IMG/VR virus record: IMGVR_UViG_3300045996_004600
Coordinates: 1-38,220 of that record
Length of the DNA: 38,220 bases
Reading direction: 5' to 3' (one strand)
Source: a virus
Below, one piece after another: positions 21,878 to 28,324 of the stretch. How positions within the stretch are numbered: position 1 is the stretch's first letter; every line of letters begins with the position of its first letter. Both the position numbers and the translations under genes were made by a program. Under the pieces are notes generated by a model. That model searched no databases, had not been told where the DNA came from, and saw only the letters and a list, made by a program, of their open reading frames with translations.

Positions 21878-22707
21878 TGTTCGACGAAGGCACAGAACTC
21901 GCATTGCCCAAGGTCCGACCCGTCATCGGCTGGCCCGGAGGCAAGACCAGGATGCTCAAGGAAATCCTGCCGCTCATCCCGGAACACACGCTTTATGCGG
22001 AGGTGTTCGGCGGTGGTCTCGCCGTGTTCCTTGCCCGGCCGCCGTCCGAGGTTGAGGTCATCAACGATATCAACGGCGACCTGGTCTCGTTTTACCGCTG
22101 CTGCAAATATCACCTCGAATCGCTCCTGGACGAATTGGATCTCGTTCTCAACTCCCGCCAGGATCTGCGCGACTTCCTGCAGCAGCCTGGTCTTACCGAT
22201 ATCCAGCGCGCTGCGCGTTGGTTCATTCGTAATAAAATCTCGTTCGGCGGGATGGGTCGCGACTTTGCGGTGAGCAAAGCCCGGCCGATGTCTTCCCGAT
22301 CGCAACGCTTGGTCGCGATTCGTTCACTTAACCGGCGCCTGGATAAAACGGCGGTCGAGAACGTGTCGTGGGAAAAGTGCTTCGACCTCTACGACTCGCC
22401 CGAAACGTTCTGGTTTTTGGATCCGCCGTATCTCGACGCCGGCGGCTCGGCTTACGCCGGCTGGTCGGAGGTCGACCTGGAGCGCTTCTGCAAACGCGTC
22501 GTCACGCTGGAGGGGAAGTGGATGGTCACGTTCCAGGACTGCCCGCAGATCCGTTCACAATTCGAAGGCTACCAGGTGAAGGCGATCGTTCGCGCCAATG
22601 GCATCGGCAACAACGGCAAGAAGTCCAAGGGCCGCAAATACGCCGAGGTCATCATCACCAGCGATCGCGACGAGTTCACGACCGCCCGGAAAGCGAGGGG
22701 CGCGTGA
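21877..22707 (+). CDS. DNA adenine methylase (D12 class, Dam-like)
   Basis: A 276-residue N6-adenine methyltransferase. The N-terminal GWPGGKTRM and the AdoMet-binding YAEVFGGGLAVFL (motif I) come first, the catalytic FLDPPYLD (motif IV) near residue 185, and a C-terminal GKKSKGRKYAEVIITS. The target would be the adenine in a short site such as GATC, as for Dam; specificity cannot be read from sequence. It is a late gene, so it may protect progeny DNA from restriction, a job that Mom does in Mu. It is coupled to the Gp49-like gene and ends 2 bases before the moron. Confidence 0.85.
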   Translation: MFDEGTELALPKVRPVIGWPGGKTRMLKEILPLIPEHTLYAEVFGGGLAVFLARPPSEVEVINDINGDLVSFYRCCKYHLESLLDELDLVLNSRQDLRDFLQQPGLTDIQRAARWFIRNKISFGGMGRDFAVSKARPMSSRSQRLVAIRSLNRRLDKTAVENVSWEKCFDLYDSPETFWFLDPPYLDAGGSAYAGWSEVDLERFCKRVVTLEGKWMVTFQDCPQIRSQFEGYQVKAIVRANGIGNNGKKSKGRKYAEVIITSDRDEFTTARKARGA

Positions 22708-22709
22708 GA

Positions 22710-23264
22710 CTAAACGACGTTGTGCTTCTTGGCTTCGGTTCGCTCGCCGTCGGTGAAGTCAAAGTAGTCCGAAAGGTGTATGCCGAAAATCGCATAAAGT
22801 TCGGGTTTGATAGAGCCTACCTGAAGAATCTTACGGCTAGGAATGTCTTTGATGCTGTCGAACGCGCTCACAGCTTCGTGCATCCATCTATCAGGGTGAT
22901 CCGTGAGATTGGGATATTGCTGCACGAACCTTTGTTCAGCTTTGGGGAGCGCGAGTTTGTAGGCCTCGAAAATTTCATTATTAATTGCCGCGAGTTTTGC
23001 GGCAGCTTTGTGCTGACGTTCGGAAACAAATGTGAGTTGGGCAGCTTGGAGAAAACAAAGAAGGTAGGTCTCCCACCGCCCCTTGCTGTCATTCGCGGTT
23101 TTAGTCGCGAGATCAATAAACGCATACATGGCTGCCGTTTTGGTTTGCTGAAAAGTAACGAGGCGAGCTCCCACAATGCCCGCGTAAATGGACAATGGGA
23201 TTCCCATGCAGAGCGGCAGGAACACGGCGTTGATCCAATCAATTTTCTGAAGGAGTTGAATCAT
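22710..23264 (-). CDS. Reverse-strand moron, membrane-anchored protein
   Basis: A 184-residue protein on the opposite strand to all late neighbours. ATG is at 23264, TAG at 22710-22712. Residues about 12-34 form a transmembrane segment (AVFLPLCMGIPLSIYAGIVG), and the rest is a helical cytoplasmic domain with LATKTANDSKGRWETY, AAKLAAINNEIFEAYKLAL and a final DYFDFTDGERTEAKKHNVV. The stretch is visibly less GC-rich than the flanks. It has a promoter-like pair of hexamers directly upstream. No family was recognised. Lone, self-promoted, AT-richer reverse genes in late operons are usually lysogenic conversion or superinfection-exclusion genes. Confidence 0.75.
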   Translation of the reverse strand: MIQLLQKIDWINAVFLPLCMGIPLSIYAGIVGARLVTFQQTKTAAMYAFIDLATKTANDSKGRWETYLLCFLQAAQLTFVSERQHKAAAKLAAINNEIFEAYKLALPKAEQRFVQQYPNLTDHPDRWMHEAVSAFDSIKDIPSRKILQVGSIKPELYAIFGIHLSDYFDFTDGERTEAKKHNVV

Positions 23265-23272
23265 GGTGGAGC

Positions 23273-23301
23273 TTTATCGTGGCCACCGGCTTCGAACTCA
23301 A
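23273..23301 (-). promoter_or_regulatory. Candidate promoter for the moron
   Basis: On the reverse strand, ttgagt (23296-23301) and gataaa (23273-23278) are separated by 17 bases. The predicted transcript would start about two bases before the moron ATG, so the message would be nearly leaderless. The promoter overlaps the 5' end of the head morphogenesis gene. Confidence 0.5.
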
Positions 23302-23317
23302 TGCCGGAGGTCCACGC

Positions 23318-24565
23318 ATGATCTTCGGCCGCGCCATTCCCTTCCGCGAGGCCCTCGCCAGCCAGGAGGCCCGCCGCTGGTTGCCCACCGGTCTCGGTTC
23401 GGTCGACCTCGCCAAGCTCGATGCGGATCTTCTCCGCCGCTCGATGTTCTCCGCCAAGGTGGCGGACTTCGCGCACCTGGACGAGGTCGGCACCGGGATC
23501 TCGGACGTGCTCTCCGGCCGCCTCGATGTCGCCACGGCCCGCCTGCGCATCAAGCAGCACCTCTGGCGGACCGGCTACCAGGCGCCGCCCGAAAAGGAGG
23601 GCGGCCTGGAGGACTTTGCCAGCGATCGACGCGTAAACCTCCAGATCGAGACCAATGTCGAAATGATGCGCGGTCTGGGTAATCACATCCAAGGCCAGCA
23701 GGAAGACGTCCTGGACATGTGGCCGGCGCAGGAGCTGGTGCGCGTCATCGACTCGCGCGACAAGCGCGACTGGAACAAGCGCTGGCTCGCCGCCGGCGGC
23801 CCCCGCACCGACGCCTGGCCGCGCATGATCGCGCTGAAGACAGATCCGGTGTGGGTCGCGCTCTCACGCTTCCGCAATCCTTACCCCCCGTTTGATTGGG
23901 GCTCCGGAATGGGTCTCGAAGATCGCACCCGTCGCGAGGCGATGGCCCTCGGCCTGATTGATCTTAACACGCGCCTTTTCCCCGACCGCGTCACGGGCGA
24001 TATCAACCGCGGCGTCCAGGCCACGCACGCCGTGCAGGACAAGCGCTTGAAGGCCGCGCTGGAAAAGAGCGGCATCGGTCGCTTCGACGAGTCCGGCGTG
24101 TTCGTCCTGGTCGACACCGACAACGGCGGGCCGCTCCTCAATCGCGAATACATGCGCGACGAGAACGGCCGCTTTGCATCGAAAGACGCCGGCGCGCTCG
24201 CCGTTGAGGCGTTGTTGAGCACCAAGGGCGATGTAATGGGCGCCATGTCGCGCCCGGAGACTGGTCCCATCGATTTCCGCTGGGGCAAAGAAGGCGATGC
24301 GGCCAAGGACTTCGCCGGCGGCCATGGTTTCGCGAAGATCGTCGCGAAGCACGGCGCCGAGCAGGCACGCCTCACACCCGAGATCATCGCAGACGGCGAA
24401 ATCACCTTCAACGGCCCGGCCCGCATGGTGATCAAACACAAGGGGCACACCGTTGTCCTGGTGAAGGATTTCTTCGGCGAGAAGAGCAACCACTGGGTGC
24501 TCTCCAGTCACGACACGAGCCACGGCAGCAAAGCCGGCGGCACAAAAGAAAAAGGCAACCGATGA
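23318..24565 (+). CDS. Head morphogenesis protein (Mu F/gp30-like) with C-terminal BECR nuclease domain
   Basis: A 415-residue protein from the ATG at 23318, which has ggagg 8 bases before it; a GTG at 23279 would add 13 residues. Residues 1-220 are the Mu F-like minor head domain (FREALASQEARRWLPTG, LRIKQHLWRTGYQAPPEKEG, then NPYPPFDWGSGMGLEDRTRR). Residues about 317-399 look like a PBECR-type RNase toxin: FRWGKEGDAAKDF, GGHGFAKIVAKHG, ITFNGPARMVIKHKG, HTVVLVKDFF, NHWVLSSHD, with paired histidines and a closing W-x-L-x-S. F-type proteins sit inside the head near the portal, so the domain could enter the next host with the DNA. That step is inference. Confidence 0.75.
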   Translation: MIFGRAIPFREALASQEARRWLPTGLGSVDLAKLDADLLRRSMFSAKVADFAHLDEVGTGISDVLSGRLDVATARLRIKQHLWRTGYQAPPEKEGGLEDFASDRRVNLQIETNVEMMRGLGNHIQGQQEDVLDMWPAQELVRVIDSRDKRDWNKRWLAAGGPRTDAWPRMIALKTDPVWVALSRFRNPYPPFDWGSGMGLEDRTRREAMALGLIDLNTRLFPDRVTGDINRGVQATHAVQDKRLKAALEKSGIGRFDESGVFVLVDTDNGGPLLNREYMRDENGRFASKDAGALAVEALLSTKGDVMGAMSRPETGPIDFRWGKEGDAAKDFAGGHGFAKIVAKHGAEQARLTPEIIADGEITFNGPARMVIKHKGHTVVLVKDFFGEKSNHWVLSSHDTSHGSKAGGTKEKGNR

Positions 24566-24699
24566 ACGAAGCGAAGATCCTGATTCGCCAAGTCCTACAT
24601 GCGACCGGCCTATACATTCTGCGTCCGGTCGCGGGAGCGGTTGCCTGGACACACCCTAGCCAGGCCGCGCACCTGGTCAATGCCGGAGGTGCTCGATGA
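24562..24699 (+). CDS. 45-residue protein between nuclease-fused head gene and tail gene
   Basis: A 45-codon ORF from the ATG at 24562 to TGA at 24697-24699, coupled at both ends by ATGA overlaps (24562-24565 and 24696-24699). It encodes a hydrophobic helix (KILIRQVLHATGLYILRPVA, then GAVAWTHPSQAAHLV). The double coupling makes a real gene likely despite its size. No family was recognised. A regulator or inhibitor of the upstream nuclease domain is a hypothesis only. Confidence 0.6.
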   Translation: MNEAKILIRQVLHATGLYILRPVAGAVAWTHPSQAAHLVNAGGAR

Positions 24700-25367
24700 G
24701 CTTCAGCACCCGCATCTCCTTCAAGGGCGACCACGGCCTGGCGCCGCTGCGCAAGCGGATCACGGATCCGAAGGCGTTGCTCAACGTCGCCGGCCGCAGC
24801 GGCCGCAACGTCGTTCAGAAACACCTGCGGGCGAAAAACCGCTCCTCTCGCAATCGCATGGGTGGCCCGCGCACCAACTTCTACGCCAAGGCGGCCGACG
24901 CGGTAAACTTCCGGATCCTCAATGACGAGGAGGTCATGCTCTCGATCAATGCGATCGGGATCTCGTTGCGCTTCCACGGCACGGCCGGCCTGCCTGGCGG
25001 CCGCCTGCGCCCCGTCTCGGCCCGCTACCTCACGATCCCCGCGACACCCGAGGCGCACGGGAAGCGTGCGCGTGAGTTCGGCGACCTGGAGTTCGGCTTT
25101 GCCTACGACCCGGAACTCGGCCGCGAACGTCCCGCCCTGGTGCGCGACGGCTCGCAACCGTTGACTCGCGTGGCGAAGCGCGGCGGCCGTGCGCCGGCGG
25201 CCGGCCTTCCTGGCGGCGACACCACGGGCGAAGCCGTCTTCTGGCTCGTTCGTTCCGTGAAGCAGGAAGGCGACGACACCGTGCTCCCGACTGAGCACGA
25301 CCTTTTTGAGCGCGTCATCGCCGACATCGAGGAGTTCCTCGGCCTCTTGGACGAACGCGCCGCCTAA
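24696..25367 (+). CDS. Virion morphogenesis/tail completion protein, Mu G-like
   Basis: A 223-residue protein that would sit at the head-tail interface. It follows the HK97 gp10/Mu G pattern: ITDPKALLNVAGRSGRNVV, QKHLRAKNRSSRNRMGG, then RFHGTAGLPGGRLRPVSARY (the conserved Gly/Arg/Pro stretch), LTIPATPEAHGKRARE and a helical end LFERVIADIEEFLGLL. It is coupled to the small gene before it and spaced 12 bases from the gp37-like gene. Exact family cannot be fixed by eye. Confidence 0.65.
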   Translation: MSFSTRISFKGDHGLAPLRKRITDPKALLNVAGRSGRNVVQKHLRAKNRSSRNRMGGPRTNFYAKAADAVNFRILNDEEVMLSINAIGISLRFHGTAGLPGGRLRPVSARYLTIPATPEAHGKRAREFGDLEFGFAYDPELGRERPALVRDGSQPLTRVAKRGGRAPAAGLPGGDTTGEAVFWLVRSVKQEGDDTVLPTEHDLFERVIADIEEFLGLLDERAA

Positions 25368-25379
25368 CTCTTTTCCGTC

Positions 25380-25838
25380 ATGTCCATCCAATTTCCCTCC
25401 ACGCTCCGCGATCTCCAGGAAGCGATCACCAATCACCTCAAAGGCTGCTCGGCACTCGCCGGCATCGAGGTGTTCGACCGTCGCAAGGCGGATCTCGAAA
25501 GCGAAATCGACAACCAGCTCACCAACGTCGGCGCCTCGATCTTCGTCTCCGAGATCGACCTCAAGGATATCGCGCCCGACGCGCCTGGAATCAGCTCCGA
25601 CGCCTACGACGTCACCGTTGTCATCTTTACCGCACCCACGAGCAACGACAGCGGTCGCGACTCGGCCGCGCTGGAGGAGATCGTCATGCGCCGCCTGCAC
25701 CAGTGGACGCCCGGCGTGGAGGGTTGCGGTGTCATCACCATCGACCCCGACCCCATGACAACCCGCACCAACAAAAAGAAAACCATCCGGGACATCCTAT
25801 TCCACGGCTCCGTCACCCTCGACGCCGGCATCGACTGA
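25380..25838 (+). CDS. Tail terminator-like protein, Mu gp37-like (DUF1834)
   Basis: A 152-residue protein of alpha/beta layout: an N-terminal helix (LRDLQEAITNHLKGCSALA), then IEVFDRRKADLESEID, strands (VGASIFVSEIDLKD, YDVTVVIFTAPTSN), ALEEIVMRRLHQW, and ILFHGSVTLDAGID at the end. Order between the Mu G-like and the tail tube genes, and the pattern, fit the gp37/tail-terminator family that caps the tail tube at the head end. Confidence 0.65.
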   Translation: MSIQFPSTLRDLQEAITNHLKGCSALAGIEVFDRRKADLESEIDNQLTNVGASIFVSEIDLKDIAPDAPGISSDAYDVTVVIFTAPTSNDSGRDSAALEEIVMRRLHQWTPGVEGCGVITIDPDPMTTRTNKKKTIRDILFHGSVTLDAGID

Positions 25839-25870
25839 GCCGCCTTAAATTTCCCTTAAGCCATCCTCCC

Positions 25871-26152
25871 ATGAAAAAAGCCAACACCACCACCCAGCCC
25901 GAACTTCCCGCCGCCGGCGCGCCCGCAAAGCCCGTCGACCCCGTCCTCGATCTCAAGGTCGCCAAATCGATCCCAGCCTATCGTCACGAGAAGACTGCCC
26001 GCACCGTCGCCTACCACCAGGCCGCCGGCGACGTCGACGTCCACCTCTTCAGCGCGACGGGCAACTTTATCGCCACGGTCACGCGCGAAGATGCCGCCGC
26101 CAATGAGCCGAAGGTCAAAGCGGCTCCGGCCGCCGAAACCCCCGCCGCGTAA
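25871..26152 (+). CDS. Small tail-region protein
   Basis: A 93-residue protein with ATG at 25871. Residues 1-27 are Thr/Pro/Ala-rich, residues 28-72 form a small beta fold (YRHEKTARTVAYHQAAG, then DVDVHLFSATGNFIATVTR), and the rest is Ala/Lys/Pro-rich. The frame extends upstream to 25703 but overlaps the previous gene. No family was recognised. A tail tube partner is a reasonable guess. Confidence 0.5.
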   Translation: MKKANTTTQPELPAAGAPAKPVDPVLDLKVAKSIPAYRHEKTARTVAYHQAAGDVDVHLFSATGNFIATVTREDAAANEPKVKAAPAAETPAA

Positions 26153-26172
26153 CCGCAGCTCCGTCCTCCGAC

Positions 26173-26196
26173 TACTCACTACCCGTTACTCACTAC
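26173..26196. repeat. Direct repeat in the tail tube leader
   Basis: tactcactac occurs at 26173-26182 and again at 26187-26196, a 14-base period, in the 64-base untranslated leader before the tail tube gene. It recalls the pyrimidine-rich tandem repeats before the gp36-like gene. Confidence 0.6.
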
Positions 26197-26216
26197 TTCG
26201 CTAAAATCTCCCTCCC

Positions 26217-27125
26217 ATGGCTATCGATCGCGCAACAATCAAAATCGGCCCGTGCAAAGTCTCCCACGACGGCGCCACTCAGTTTTTCCCGGATGGCGGT
26301 GTGCTCGCCGTCTCCAAGGTCTTCGTCGACATCGAGGTCGACGCCTTCGGCGTGATGCTCCGTGCGCACACCGACACGACCATCGAGTTCACCGGCACGC
26401 CCAAGGCCTGGACGACTCCGGCCAAGCTTAATCCCTACGCCTCGATGGCAATGGGCACGCTGATCAACGGTGCGGTCGACAAGCCACTTGTCATCACGCC
26501 GATCAACGGCAAGCCGCTCACGATCGCAGCGGCCGCAGTGAAGACCCCGCCGAACCTGATGCTCTCGGCCTCCAAGCCGATGTTTGGCTCGTGCACCTGG
26601 GTGGGCGTCCTGGCAAACAACACCGCCTGGTCCGCAGCCGGCGCGCGCTACAGCTTTGGCGCCGATGCATCCGGTGTCGCCCTCACGGGCCTGGTCAAGG
26701 CCGACATGGCCTTCTGCACCTGGGCTGGTGTGCTGGGCGGCGTTGGCTTCGAGCACGAGGACGGCATTGCGATCGATTTCAACGTGCAGCTCGACGAGGT
26801 GCCGTCCGACAGCTTCGGCATCATCGATTACTCGTTCGGGGGCATTGAAGTGTCGGTCAAATACGTGCCGATCGGCATTGGTGAGAGTGCCCACCTCGAT
26901 GCGCTCGGCATCCAGGGCGGCACGGTTGCGCGCGGCGATTCCGCCGCCGTTTCCTCGCTCGTGGTAACCGGATCGGGAACGCGCAGCGTCACGGTCACGG
27001 GCCTGGCACAACGTTCCGCCGGCTCGCGCTATCACCGTGCCCAGAAACGCGTGGGCGAGATCGAACTCGTCTCCAACCGCGACCACACCGCCGGCGTGCT
27101 CAACGCGCTTTTCACCCTGGTCTGA
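26217..27125 (+). CDS. Major tail tube protein (putative)
   Basis: A 302-residue, beta-rich protein with no sheath gene beside it, as in siphoviruses. It shows repeated strands (FVDIEVDAFGVMLRAHTDTT, GIAIDFNVQLDEVPSDSFG, GIEVSVKYVPIG) and Gly/Ala loops. The C-terminal part (SSLVVTGSGTRSVTVTGLA) is a further beta element. A leader with direct repeats suggests strong expression. Position before the tail fibre and tape measure genes supports tube or tube-like function; family not confirmed. Confidence 0.6.
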   Translation: MAIDRATIKIGPCKVSHDGATQFFPDGGVLAVSKVFVDIEVDAFGVMLRAHTDTTIEFTGTPKAWTTPAKLNPYASMAMGTLINGAVDKPLVITPINGKPLTIAAAAVKTPPNLMLSASKPMFGSCTWVGVLANNTAWSAAGARYSFGADASGVALTGLVKADMAFCTWAGVLGGVGFEHEDGIAIDFNVQLDEVPSDSFGIIDYSFGGIEVSVKYVPIGIGESAHLDALGIQGGTVARGDSAAVSSLVVTGSGTRSVTVTGLAQRSAGSRYHRAQKRVGEIELVSNRDHTAGVLNALFTLV

Positions 27126-27148
27126 TCTCTTAGCGACCAGCCACTGGA

Positions 27149-27541
27149 ATGCTCGCCACCGTCACACTCGCCGACCTCGTGCTCTGCATCCCGCCGGACG
27201 CCCTCTCCGGTTGGGCGCCGGCGCTGCAGCGGGAAGTGCAGCCGGTGCCGCTGTGCCGGGCAAAGAACGCCACGCAGATCGATCGGGGCAACGTCCTGGT
27301 TTCCTACTCCTTCATGGTGGCACGCGGCCATACCGACTACGCGGCCGCCATGGCTTACCTGGACGACTTGCCCCGCGCGGTCGGCCGCGCCTTCGGCAAC
27401 TTCACCGCCGATCGCGGGCTCGGCTCGCCGATCACCTCACTCGTAAACGCCAGCGCCATCTTCAACGCGCAACCCGCGCGCGGCATCCGCACCTGGGTGC
27501 AGTTCACCGTCACCGGCTCTCTGCCGGCCACTCTCGTCTAA
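27149..27541 (+). CDS. Tail-region hypothetical protein
   Basis: A 130-residue protein with ATG at 27149, 23 bases after the tube gene. It has a compact N-terminal half (VTLADLVLCIPPDALSG) with LQREVQPVPLCRAKN and a helix-turn segment YAAAMAYLDDLPRAVGRAFG. The C-terminus (GIRTWVQFTVTGSLPATLV) is beta-like. No family was recognised. It lies between the tube and the fibre-adjacent protein and is probably virion-associated. Confidence 0.55.
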   Translation: MLATVTLADLVLCIPPDALSGWAPALQREVQPVPLCRAKNATQIDRGNVLVSYSFMVARGHTDYAAAMAYLDDLPRAVGRAFGNFTADRGLGSPITSLVNASAIFNAQPARGIRTWVQFTVTGSLPATLV

Positions 27542-27548
27542 TTCTCCC

Positions 27549-28316
27549 ATGCCCAAGCAACTCGATGGAAAACTCCTTCGCCTGGCGCTCAACACCGGCA
27601 CCTATGACGGTTTCGTTGACCAGCTCACGCGCTCGCGGCCCAAGATCCCGATCGGAGACCTCCGTATCGAGGTCGGCCTCTTTTACCACCCGCTCAATGC
27701 AGATCGTGCCCTTCACGCGGTGGATAACATCGTATCCATCACGGCATCGATCAAGGCGCTCGTTGACGGCGCGGCACCCCCTGCAGAGGCCCCGGCGCTC
27801 ATTCCCGAAAAGACCGTGGGCGCCATCGATGCGACCCTGAACATCGCCACCTGGGACGATCTTACCAAGCAGCACGCCTACTTCATTTTCCCCGAGGCGG
27901 AAACCTCGGCGCTCAGTCCCGGCCTGGTGTGGCTCGTCTTCACGGCGCTCCTGGCGAACGGCAAAACTGTGCCGCTCAAGTTCGGTGCGATCGAGGCCGT
28001 CCAGGACGGCGCCGGAATCAGCGCGGAGGCACCGGAGCCGGCGGTCAACTACTACACGGCCGCGCAGGCCGACACCCGCTTCCTCGCCATGCGCCTGGGC
28101 ATCACGAACCGCACCGGCGGTGGAGGCACCGGGATCGACGGCATCGCCGTCGCCGGCGGCGCCTACCCGGTGAACACCGCGATTCTCTCCCGCACCGGCT
28201 ACAACGGCGCCGCCGAAGTGTGGATGCTCCTCCCTGGTGCCCAGGTCGAAAATGCCGACAACGGCATCATCAGCCCCGACGACGGCAGCGCCTTCCACTG
28301 GAAACAACTCCTCTAA
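27549..28316 (+). CDS. Tail/fibre-associated structural protein
   Basis: A 255-residue protein just before the fibre gene. The N-terminal 160 residues read like a baseplate or adaptor domain (KLLRLALNTGTYDGFVDQLT, then VGAIDATLNIATWDD and FIFPEAETSALSPGL). The C-terminal 90 residues (NYYTAAQADTRFLAMRLGIT, a Gly-rich stretch, then a beta piece) resemble fibre attachment segments. No exact family. An adaptor that joins the fibre to the tail is a plausible role. Confidence 0.5.
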   Translation: MPKQLDGKLLRLALNTGTYDGFVDQLTRSRPKIPIGDLRIEVGLFYHPLNADRALHAVDNIVSITASIKALVDGAAPPAEAPALIPEKTVGAIDATLNIATWDDLTKQHAYFIFPEAETSALSPGLVWLVFTALLANGKTVPLKFGAIEAVQDGAGISAEAPEPAVNYYTAAQADTRFLAMRLGITNRTGGGGTGIDGIAVAGGAYPVNTAILSRTGYNGAAEVWMLLPGAQVENADNGIISPDDGSAFHWKQLL

Positions 28317-28324
28317 AATCTCCC

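Noticed and set aside
22368-23321. A 317-codon forward ORF through methylase and moron
   Set aside because: It crosses three real genes in a shadow frame and shows no domain.
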